Source of the DNA: Oscillibacter sp. UBA6647
GTDB lineage: Bacteria; Bacillota; Clostridia; Oscillospirales; Oscillospiraceae
NCBI GenBank assembly: GCA_002455655.1
Contig: DKLF01000122.1
Location: forward strand, 1 to 6,123
Direction of reading: 5' to 3'
Length of the DNA stretch: 6,123 bases
Every line of letters begins with the position of its first letter. The first letter of the stretch is position 1. Under the pieces are notes generated by a model. It made no database searches. It saw only the letters and a program-made list of their open reading frames with translations, and was not told the DNA's origin. Positions 1-5,431 of the stretch are shown here, piece by piece. Position numbers and translations under genes: made by a program.

Positions 1-1
1 A

Positions 2-37
2 GAAGAGGTGTGGAGTAAGATGGAGAAATATCTGTAA
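2..37 (+). CDS. Possible C-terminal end of an upstream gene (partial)
   Basis: One plus-strand frame is open from the window edge and ends at TAA 35-37, reading EEVWSKMEKYL. The charged, amphipathic tail is plausible as the end of a protein, and it would converge on the small minus-strand gene at 103-243. Only eleven codons are visible, so no family can be named, and a short open stretch like this can occur by chance. The preceding sequence is needed to decide. Confidence 0.3.
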   Translation, partial: EEVWSKMEKYL

Positions 38-60
38 AGCTTGTCCTCTTTATGTTCTGG

Positions 61-85
61 GAAAACGGGACGCAGTGCGTCCCGT
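61..85 (-). terminator. Rho-independent terminator of the small Cys-rich gene
   Basis: Positions 65-85 form a perfect inverted repeat: the 10-base arm ACGGGACGCA, one central base, then its exact complement. In practice the innermost pairs would open to form the loop. Read on the minus strand, the hairpin is followed by GTTTTC, a short U-run, and it lies 17 bases past the stop codon of the 46-residue gene. The plus-strand reading lacks a U-run, so the orientation is minus. The U-tract is short, so efficiency may be moderate. Confidence 0.7.
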
Positions 86-102
86 CTGCCCGTGGAGGTG
101 GA

Positions 103-243
103 TCAGCAGCAGTTGTCGTTGCAGCCGCAGTTGTTGTTTCCGCAACTGTTTCCATTGAATCCGTTCCCGCAGCAGCAGAAGAGAAGAACGATGATGATGA
201 GCCACCAGCAGGAGTTGTTGCCATTCCCCGAGTTAAAGCACAT
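103..243 (-). CDS. 46-residue Cys/Asn/Gly-rich small protein with a short hydrophobic core
   Basis: This short minus-strand gene runs from ATG at 243 to TGA at 103-105. The protein begins MCFNSGNGNNSC, continues with the hydrophobic run WWLIIIVLLF (residues 13-22), then CCC, and ends in a tail rich in Asn, Gly and Cys. It has 10 Cys, 12 Asn and 7 Gly in 46 residues. A strong SD, GAGGTGA, lies 8 bases before the ATG and a terminator hairpin follows, so it has the signals of a real gene. Similar tiny cysteine-rich proteins occur in Clostridia, often under the uninformative name 'chorion class high-cysteine protein'; this match is from memory of the family style. Function is unknown. The hydrophobic run suggests membrane association, and the cysteines could bind metal or cross-link, for example in a spore layer (inference). 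It is transcribed divergently from mltG. Confidence 0.72.
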   Translation of the reverse strand: MCFNSGNGNNSCWWLIIIVLLFCCCGNGFNGNSCGNNNCGCNDNCC

Positions 244-274
244 GGATTTGTCACCTCACTTAAAGTCTTTGTGA

Positions 275-283
275 TAGTCTATG
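275..283 (-). promoter_or_regulatory. Candidate mother-cell sigma -10 element for the small Cys-rich gene
   Basis: On the minus strand this reads CATAGACTA, which fits the sigma-K -10 pattern CATAnnnTA and is one base off the sigma-E -10 CATACAnT. It sits 31 bases before the ATG at 243, leaving room for a short leader containing the SD. I see no good -35 partner (sigma-K AC, or sigma-E ATA-type) at the right distance, and no good sigma-A promoter either. The consensus comes from Bacillus, so this is suggestive only. Confidence 0.3.
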
Positions 284-290
284 CACGGGT

Positions 291-319
291 TTGCAAAAGG
301 GAGACTTGGCCATTAAAAT
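291..319 (+). promoter_or_regulatory. Sigma-A-type promoter of the mltG operon
   Basis: TTGCAA (291-296, 4 of 6 to TTGACA) and TAAAAT (314-319, 5 of 6 to TATAAT) are separated by the ideal 17 bases. Transcription would start near 326, giving a leader of about 33 bases that contains the SD AGGAGGT at 342-348, ten bases before the mltG ATG. The -35 lies only a few bases from the candidate -10 of the divergent small gene, so the two promoters would share the same stretch of DNA. Confidence 0.55.
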
Positions 320-358
320 TTTCTTAACGCGGCAAAATCACAGGAGGTATGACAGGTT

Positions 359-1531
359 ATGTCCGAATATAACAATCAGGAAACCGCAAGCTGGGATGCG
401 AAGCAGGTTCGCCGGGAGGGCGGACGTCCGTCGTCTTCCGGTCATGGAGAGCGGGGAGAAGGTCCTCACCGCCGTCGCCGCCGCAGGCGGTTTCTCAGCG
501 GGTGGAAATATGTGTTGTTTGTGTTGCTGACTTCTGTGCTGGTGGCGGGCCTTGGCTGGCTGCTGGTGAATGATTTTTGCGCCTTCAGCAAGCCGGATGT
601 CACTGCCACTGTTGAAATCACGGCGGACGACAATTTGAAAACCGTTTCCAACAAGCTCAAGGACGCGGGGCTCATTCAGTACAAGTGGTTTTTCCGGCTC
701 TTCGGCGGATTTGCCGACGCCAACGAAAAGATTGGTATTGGCAACTATGAGCTGAGTACCGAGATGGACTATATGGCGCTGATCAACGCCATGCACAACT
801 CCTCCGGCGGCATGAACACGGACACCGTCCGCGTCACCATTCCCGAGGGGTACACCGTCCGGCAGATCATTGCACTGCTGGCGAAGAATAATGTCAACAC
901 GGAAGCGGCCCTCACCGAGGCCGCCCAGAACAGCACGTTTAATTATGATTTTATCGACAACACCTCCAAGGAGCTTTCCCGGCTGGAGGGATATCTGTTC
1001 CCGGATACCTATGATTTCTACGTGAACGAGAAGCCCGAAAGCGCCCTGCGCCGCCTGATTTCCAACTTCTCCGCGAAGATGGACGAAGATATGATGGCGC
1101 AGGTGGAGGCATCCGGTTACAGTCTCAAGGAGATTGTCACCATCGCCTCCCTGATTGAAAAGGAGACGGCTGGCGGCGATCAGGCCACCATTGCCTCTGT
1201 CATTTACAACCGACTGGCGGACACCGGAAGCCATGGAACCTATAAAATGCTGCAAGTAGACGCGTCGCTGCTATATGCCATCCCGGATCATGAGGGCGTC
1301 ATTACCAATGACGACAAAAAGGTGGATTCTCCGTACAATCTGTACAAATACGCGGGCCTACCGCCTACGCCCATCGCAAATCCGGGTCTGAAATCGTTGC
1401 AGGCGGCGCTGAGCCCCGAAACCACCGGATATTATTTCTACGCGCTGGGCAAGGACAGAACGCACTTTTTCTCCGCCACCCTTCAGGAGCATAACCAGTT
1501 TATCAACAGCGATCAGTATGTCGGAAATTAA
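359..1531 (+). CDS. mltG: Endolytic murein transglycosylase MltG (YceG-like)
   Basis: MltG cleaves nascent glycan strands at the outer face of the membrane and is thought to act as a terminase that sets peptidoglycan strand length. The 390-residue protein has a basic cytoplasmic N-terminus (1-48) with seven consecutive Arg at 38-44, one transmembrane segment (about 50-71), and an extracellular part with the YceG hallmarks: IPEGYTVRQI (161-170), LEGYLFPDTY (209-218), ASLIEKET (263-270), VIYNRL (281-286), GLPPTPIANPG (343-353) and an H-F...ATLQEHN end (369-379). E267 aligns with the catalytic Glu of Escherichia coli MltG (E218). The length is typical for Firmicutes. The ATG is fixed by AGGAGGT ten bases upstream. 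It is the first gene of a three-gene operon, and its last 14 bases overlap the U32 gene. Confidence 0.95.
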   Translation: MSEYNNQETASWDAKQVRREGGRPSSSGHGERGEGPHRRRRRRRFLSGWKYVLFVLLTSVLVAGLGWLLVNDFCAFSKPDVTATVEITADDNLKTVSNKLKDAGLIQYKWFFRLFGGFADANEKIGIGNYELSTEMDYMALINAMHNSSGGMNTDTVRVTIPEGYTVRQIIALLAKNNVNTEAALTEAAQNSTFNYDFIDNTSKELSRLEGYLFPDTYDFYVNEKPESALRRLISNFSAKMDEDMMAQVEASGYSLKEIVTIASLIEKETAGGDQATIASVIYNRLADTGSHGTYKMLQVDASLLYAIPDHEGVITNDDKKVDSPYNLYKYAGLPPTPIANPGLKSLQAALSPETTGYYFYALGKDRTHFFSATLQEHNQFINSDQYVGN

Positions 1532-2744
1532 GCTTCCGGAGTTGCTTTGCCCCGCGGGGGACATGGAGCGGCTGAAAATGGCTGTGGCCTATGGGGCGGA
1601 TGCGGTATATCTGGCGGGCACCAGCTTTGGAATGCGGTCCTTTGCCGGGAATTTTTCCGACGGAGAACTGCCCACCGCAGTGGAATATGCCCACAGCCGG
1701 GGCGTGAAGGTCCACTGCACGGTGAACACTGTGCCCCGCAACGACGAGGTTGCAAACCTCCCGGCGCATCTGGAAACGCTCCAGAGCGCCGGGGTGGACG
1801 CGCTGATTGCGGCGGATATGGGTGTGTTTGCGTTGGCGGGAAAATATGCCCCTCTGTGCCAACGGCACGTTTCCACGCAGGCGGGCATTGCCAACTATGA
1901 AAGCGCCCGGGCATGGCACGATTTGGGTGCAAACCGGGTGATTCTGGCCCGGGAGCTGAGCTTGGAGGAGATCCGGGAAATCCGAATCAAAACGCCGAAA
2001 TCACTTGAGGTGGAGTGCTTCGTCCACGGGGCCATGTGCGTGAGCTATTCGGGCCGGTGCCTTTTAAGCAACTATATGACCGGGCGGGATTCCAACCGGG
2101 GCGCCTGCGCCCAGCCCTGCCGGTATCAGTACGCACTGATGGAGGAAAAGCGCCCCGGCGAATATTTCCCGGTGTTTGAGGATGAGCAGGGGACCTACAT
2201 CATGAATTCCCGGGATATGTGCATGATTGACCATCTGGACGACCTGTGTGCCGCTGGGATTGACAGCCTGAAAATCGAGGGCCGGGCAAAGTCAGCCTAT
2301 TACGCGGCGATTGTCACTGGCGCGTACCGCCGCGGCTTGGACGCAGTGGGCGCGGGGGAGCCGATCGACCCCGTGTGGCGGGACGAGGTGGACCACGTCA
2401 GCCACCGCCGCTATTCCACCGGCTTTTTCTACGGGCCGCCGGGGCAGTACGTGGCCGACTCCCGGTATATTCGGGAGTGGCAGGTGCAAGCCCTTGTCAC
2501 CGATTGCGACGAAGTGGGAAACGCCACGCTGTCCCTGCGCAATAAGCTGACATGCGGAGCACAGGTGGAGGTGGTGGGACCGGACTGCCGTCCCTTTGCC
2601 ATGACCGTGCCGGAGCTGAGGGATTCGGACGGTTTGGCGGTTCAGGAGATTAAAACGACTCAGGCCGTATTTCATATGAAGCTGCCCCGCCCCGTGCCGC
2701 CGCTGTCTTTGGTGCGGCACGCTGTGGAGCTTTCAGAAAAGTAA
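1518..2744 (+). CDS. trhP: Peptidase U32-family protein, probable prephenate-dependent tRNA hydroxylase TrhP
   Basis: U32-family proteins were named as peptidases, but several are RNA hydroxylases. TrhP (E. coli YegQ, B. subtilis YrrN/YrrO) makes 5-hydroxyuridine at tRNA position 34 using prephenate. The 408-residue protein starts with the family N-terminus LPELLCPAG (6-14) and carries the complete U32 signature from E166 to S184, with C174 and C181 inside it. C197 and C201 follow in GACAQPC, and these four cysteines are the likely iron-sulfur ligands. SRDMCMIDHL (231-240) and DSLKIEGRAKS (249-259) are further family blocks. The length fits YrrO/YegQ rather than the longer RlhA. The ATG overlaps the end of mltG and has no SD, which suggests translational coupling; a later ATG at 1563 would remove the conserved LPELLCPAG. 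The family is certain. The TrhP assignment rests on length and on mltG synteny. Confidence 0.85.
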   Translation: MSEIKLPELLCPAGDMERLKMAVAYGADAVYLAGTSFGMRSFAGNFSDGELPTAVEYAHSRGVKVHCTVNTVPRNDEVANLPAHLETLQSAGVDALIAADMGVFALAGKYAPLCQRHVSTQAGIANYESARAWHDLGANRVILARELSLEEIREIRIKTPKSLEVECFVHGAMCVSYSGRCLLSNYMTGRDSNRGACAQPCRYQYALMEEKRPGEYFPVFEDEQGTYIMNSRDMCMIDHLDDLCAAGIDSLKIEGRAKSAYYAAIVTGAYRRGLDAVGAGEPIDPVWRDEVDHVSHRRYSTGFFYGPPGQYVADSRYIREWQVQALVTDCDEVGNATLSLRNKLTCGAQVEVVGPDCRPFAMTVPELRDSDGLAVQEIKTTQAVFHMKLPRPVPPLSLVRHAVELSEK

Positions 2745-2774
2745 ACGCCAGCCAGGAAAATAAGGAGAGAAACG

Positions 2775-4172
2775 ATGAACGCAGACGTTGTGATTGTGGG
2801 TGCGGGCCCGGCCGGTATTTTTACCGCGCTGGAGATGCTCAAAAAGGGCAGTAAACAGAAAATTGTGATGGTGGAGAAGGGTCAGAGCGTGGAAAAGCGC
2901 CATTGTCCCAAGGACAAAACGGGCTACTGCGTGAACTGCAAGCCCTATTGCCACATTACCACCGGGTTTTCCGGCGCGGGGGCCTTTTCCGACGGAAAGC
3001 TGTCTCTCTCCTATGAGGTGGGCGGCGACCTGCCCACGCTGGTGGGCGAGGATCTGGCGCAGGAGACGATCAACTACACCGACAAGATTTATCTGGACTT
3101 CGGCGCGGACGAGCATATCGAGGGCCTTGGCAACGACCTTGAGCGCAAGGAAATCCGCAAGCACGCCATCCAGGCCGGACTGAAGCTGGTGGACTGTCCA
3201 ATCCGTCACCTTGGCACGGAGAAGGCCCAGAGCCTTTATTTTGCCATCGAGCGGTATTTGCAGGAGCATGGCGTGGAAATCCTGTTCGGGTACGAGTGCT
3301 CCAATCTTATTCTGGAGAACGACGTGTGCAAAGGTGTTTCCATTTCCAACGGGAAGACGGAGCAGGAGATTCTTGCGAAGCATACCGTGGTGGCCACAGG
3401 CCGTCGGGGCGCGGACTGGCTAGAGCGTCTTTGTGCCGAGCACAATATTGCCCACGCTCCCGGCACGGTGGACATCGGCGTGCGGGTGGAGGTTCGCAAC
3501 GAGGTCATGGAGATGGTGAACCGGGTGCTGTATGAATCCAAGCTGGTGGGCTATCCCCGGCCCTTCAAGAACAAGGTCCGCACCTTCTGCCAAAATCCCG
3601 GCGGCTTTGTCTCTCAGGAGAATTACGACAACAATCTGGCGGTGGTGAACGGCCACAGCTATAAAAATCTGAAAACAGACAACACAAATCTGGCCATTCT
3701 CTGCTCCCATAATTTCAGCGTTCCCTTTAATCAGCCCATTGCCTACGCACAGAAGGTGGGCGAGCTGACCAACATGCTGGGGGATGGGCATATTATGGTC
3801 CAGCGCTTCGGCGACATTCTGGACGGCAAGCGGACCTGGCCCAAGGAACTTGCCCAGTCCAACATTCGCCCCACTCTGCCGGACGCCGTGGCGGGGGATA
3901 TTACCGCCGCCATGCCTTACCGCTCCATGGTGAACATCATCGGCTTTATTCAGGCCATGGACCATGTGGTTCCCGGATTTGCCTCCACGGAGACGCTGCT
4001 GTACTCTCCCGAGCTGAAATTCTATTCCAATCGGGTGAAGATGGACACCGACTTCAACACCAGCCTGATGGGGCTTCACTGCCTGGGGGATTCCTCCGGC
4101 TGGACCCGGGGGCTGATGATGGCCTCCGTGATGGGAACCCTCATGGGCCGGAAAATTGCGGAGGAGGGCTGA
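2775..4172 (+). CDS. COG2509-type FAD-dependent dehydrogenase with a four-cysteine cluster
   Basis: This is a 465-residue flavoprotein, probably a cytoplasmic oxidoreductase of the uncharacterised COG2509 type; substrate and partner are unknown. The N-terminal dinucleotide fold is clear: VVIVGAGPAG (5-14) with GxGxxG, and E34 at the end of the second strand, expected to bind the FAD ribose. C44, C52, C55 and C59 follow, then GFSGAGAFSDGKLSLS (74-89). VVATGRRG (205-212) and HCLGDSSGWTRGLMMAS (435-451) look like the second FAD-contacting strand and the C-terminal FAD-binding motif. The cysteine spacing (x7, x2, x3) could hold an iron-sulfur cluster or zinc, which is inference. The start is supported by AAGGAG at 2762-2767, 7 bases before the ATG. 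It lies 30 bases after the U32 gene and is the last gene before the terminators, so it is co-transcribed with mltG and trhP. Confidence 0.88.
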   Translation: MNADVVIVGAGPAGIFTALEMLKKGSKQKIVMVEKGQSVEKRHCPKDKTGYCVNCKPYCHITTGFSGAGAFSDGKLSLSYEVGGDLPTLVGEDLAQETINYTDKIYLDFGADEHIEGLGNDLERKEIRKHAIQAGLKLVDCPIRHLGTEKAQSLYFAIERYLQEHGVEILFGYECSNLILENDVCKGVSISNGKTEQEILAKHTVVATGRRGADWLERLCAEHNIAHAPGTVDIGVRVEVRNEVMEMVNRVLYESKLVGYPRPFKNKVRTFCQNPGGFVSQENYDNNLAVVNGHSYKNLKTDNTNLAILCSHNFSVPFNQPIAYAQKVGELTNMLGDGHIMVQRFGDILDGKRTWPKELAQSNIRPTLPDAVAGDITAAMPYRSMVNIIGFIQAMDHVVPGFASTETLLYSPELKFYSNRVKMDTDFNTSLMGLHCLGDSSGWTRGLMMASVMGTLMGRKIAEEG

Positions 4173-4211
4173 AGCCTTTCCATTGACAGCTCAACAAAGC
4201 GAAATGGGAAG

Positions 4212-4236
4212 AGCGGGGTGCGAATTGCCCGCTTTT
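4212..4236 (+). terminator. Weak hairpin after the FAD gene, possible minor terminator
   Basis: AGCGGG (4212-4217) pairs with CCCGCT (4228-4233) around a ten-base loop and runs into TTTT (4233-4236) before A-rich sequence. The stem is only six pairs and the U-run is short, so it is at best an accessory terminator or an mRNA 3'-end stabiliser ahead of the much stronger hairpin at 4273-4310. Confidence 0.3.
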
Positions 4237-4272
4237 AAAGGGAAAATAGTCAAATCAACCCGAATATGAGTT

Positions 4273-4310
4273 AAAAGGGCGCGGAACGTATTGTTCCGCG
4301 CCCTTTTTTA
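4273..4310 (+). terminator. Strong rho-independent terminator of the mltG operon
   Basis: A perfect 15-pair stem, from AAAAGGGCGCGGAAC at 4273-4287 to its complement at 4293-4307, encloses the loop GTATT. The U-run at 4304-4309 follows the GC-rich part. The 5' A-run means it could also terminate transcription on the minus strand, but no minus-strand gene reads into it here. It separates the mltG-trhP-FAD operon from the spoIIGA-sigE operon. Confidence 0.93.
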
Positions 4311-4373
4311 TGCAGATACCTCCGACGGCAGTCGTATATTTTTTTCCGTTGTCAAGCCTGAATTTTACTTTGA

Positions 4374-4408
4374 TTGCGACCTGATTTTTGCACCGGCTGT
4401 CCTATAAT
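4374..4408 (+). promoter_or_regulatory. Promoter of spoIIGA-sigE, possibly Spo0A-controlled with stretched spacing
   Basis: TATAAT at 4403-4408 is a perfect -10, and transcription would begin near 4415, about 37 bases before the spoIIGA ATG. At the normal 16-17-base distance only poor -35 matches exist (CCTGAT or CTGATT). The best -35-like hexamer, TTGCGA (4374-4379), is 23 bases from the -10. The B. subtilis spoIIG promoter likewise has a 22-base spacer and needs Spo0A~P. Possible degenerate 0A boxes (5 of 7 to TGTCGAA in either orientation) are TGTCAAG at 4350-4356 and TGCGACC at 4375-4381, the latter overlapping the -35 as in Bacillus. The -10 is seen directly; Spo0A control is inferred. 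Confidence 0.55.
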
Positions 4409-4451
4409 GGGGGATACACAGCCACATGATGCGGGGAGGGATTGGCGAAAG

Positions 4452-5336
4452 ATGACGGTGGTGTACATAGACAGCGTGTTCGCGCTGAACGCGCTGGCGG
4501 ACTATCTGTTGGTATATTCCGCCGCCCAACTGGCGGGCGCCAGACTGCGAAGACTGCGGTTTCTTCTGGCGGCGCTGCTGGGGGGCGCATATGCAGCAGC
4601 GGTATTTCTGCCGGGGATGGGCTGGCTGACCGTTCCGCCGGTGAAAGTCGCGGCGGGCGTGCTGATGGCACTGGCGGCCTATGGCGGAGAGCCGCGCTTT
4701 TTGCGGCTGACGCTGCTGCTGTTTCTGGTGTCCTGTGGGTTTGCCGGGTGTGTGCTGGCGCTGGGATTGGCTGCCGGCCGGGGCATGCCCATGGAAAACG
4801 GGATTTTCTATACGAATGTGGACACAAGAGTCCTGCTGATTTCGGCGGCGGCGGCCTATTTGGTGCTGGCGGTGGTTTTCCGGGCCAGTGCCCGCCGCAG
4901 CGGGGCAGGGGGATTTCTTGTCCCGGTGACGGTGGCCTTTTGCGGCACACGCGCCGCGCTGACGGCCCTGTGCGATACCGGGAACACACTTCGGGACCCC
5001 GTAACAGGCAGGCCGGTGTTGGTGGCCTCGGCGGAAAAGCTCAAGCCGCTCTGGCCGCCGGAGCTGGGCCCGTTGCTGACGCCCAACGCCCTTCGCGCCC
5101 CCGCCCAGACGATGGAGCGGTTGGCGGGCGCCGGTGCAGATATCGCGCGGTTTCGTCTGCTGCCATACAGCGCGGTGGGCGTGGAGAGCGGTTTGCTGCT
5201 GGCGGTCCGTCTGGATTGGGCCAGCGTCAATGGAAAACGGCAGGAACGGCTGCTTCTGGCTCTGTCACCCACCTCGGTGGGGGATGGCTGCGACGCCCTT
5301 TGGGGCGAACTGGAGGGATATAAACCGTGCCGATAA
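4452..5336 (+). CDS. spoIIGA: SpoIIGA, pro-sigma-E processing aspartic protease
   Basis: SpoIIGA is the membrane-embedded aspartic protease that activates pro-sigma-E in the mother cell after receiving a signal from the forespore (SpoIIR). The 294-residue protein, close to the 309 of B. subtilis, begins MTVVYIDSVFALNALADYLL, a typical SpoIIGA start. It has about five hydrophobic segments in residues 1-143 and then a soluble protease domain. The catalytic Asp is D175 in ALCDTGNTLRDPVTGRPV, matching the B. subtilis D-S-G-N site. LLPYSAVGVESGLLLAVR (236-253) matches the conserved IPY-AVG block. The ATG at 4452 is preceded by GGGGAGGG (4433-4440) with an 11-base gap. An upstream in-frame ATG at 4374 is rejected because it would place the -10 inside the gene. 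sigE follows immediately. The protein is rich in Ala, Gly and Leu, but no key motif is missing. Confidence 0.93.
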   Translation: MTVVYIDSVFALNALADYLLVYSAAQLAGARLRRLRFLLAALLGGAYAAAVFLPGMGWLTVPPVKVAAGVLMALAAYGGEPRFLRLTLLLFLVSCGFAGCVLALGLAAGRGMPMENGIFYTNVDTRVLLISAAAAYLVLAVVFRASARRSGAGGFLVPVTVAFCGTRAALTALCDTGNTLRDPVTGRPVLVASAEKLKPLWPPELGPLLTPNALRAPAQTMERLAGAGADIARFRLLPYSAVGVESGLLLAVRLDWASVNGKRQERLLLALSPTSVGDGCDALWGELEGYKPCR

Positions 5337-5341
5337 AGATG

Positions 5342-5350
5342 AAAGGGAGG
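5342..5350 (+). promoter_or_regulatory. Ribosome binding site that favours the sigE start at 5360
   Basis: AAAGGGAGG ends nine bases before ATG 5360. A competing SD, GGAGGG at 5312-5317, lies nine bases before GTG 5327 inside the end of spoIIGA. Both are well placed. The ATG start gives a pro-sequence of the size seen in Bacillus SigE; the GTG start would add 11 residues and overlap spoIIGA by 10 bases. Confidence 0.6.
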
Positions 5351-5359
5351 ACCGAGAAC

Positions 5360-5431
5360 ATGCCGCATTGGCTGGAAACATTCAAAAGGCTGCTCCGCCG
5401 CTTGGGACTGCTGCCCCGGACGCCCGTCCAC
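5360..5431 (+). other. Pro-sequence of sigma-E removed by SpoIIGA
   Basis: These 24 codons encode an amphipathic, basic helix (MPHWLETFKRLLRRLG...) that tethers pro-sigma-E to the membrane and keeps it inactive. In B. subtilis 27 residues are removed just before the conserved tyrosine of YYIGGS. The equivalent point here is between H24 and Y25. The cleavage site is by alignment from memory, not shown directly. Confidence 0.65.

Noticed and set aside
41..327. Two overlapping plus-strand open frames of 77 and 91 codons before mltG
   Set aside because: They are opposite the small Cys-rich gene. Their Gln/Leu/Pro and Ala/Val repeats are the mirror of its Cys/Asn/Gly codons, neither has a suitable SD, and the 41-274 frame begins within a few bases of the upstream stop.
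468..491. GC-rich repeat of CGCCGT/CGCCGC units with a small hairpin inside mltG
   Set aside because: It simply encodes the arginine run (CGC/CGT/CGG codons) before the membrane segment. The hairpin is only five pairs and has no U-run.
338..1255. Long minus-strand open frame of 305 codons opposite mltG
   Set aside because: It is the antisense shadow of mltG. Its translation shows no recognisable motif, while the plus strand has every MltG family block.
2733..3383. Minus-strand open frame of 216 codons opposite the FAD gene
   Set aside because: No family motif is visible, and the plus strand carries the complete FAD-binding pattern over the same bases.
4374..4451. Upstream in-frame start that would lengthen SpoIIGA by 26 residues
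   Set aside because: The extension covers the TATAAT and the ribosome site, has no SD of its own, and lies before the conserved MTVVYIDSVF start of the family.
4442..5323. Second plus-strand frame of 293 codons across spoIIGA
   Set aside because: It is a high-GC shadow in another frame, rich in Gly/Arg/Ala. The overlapping frame has the SpoIIGA membrane segments and the catalytic DTGN motif.
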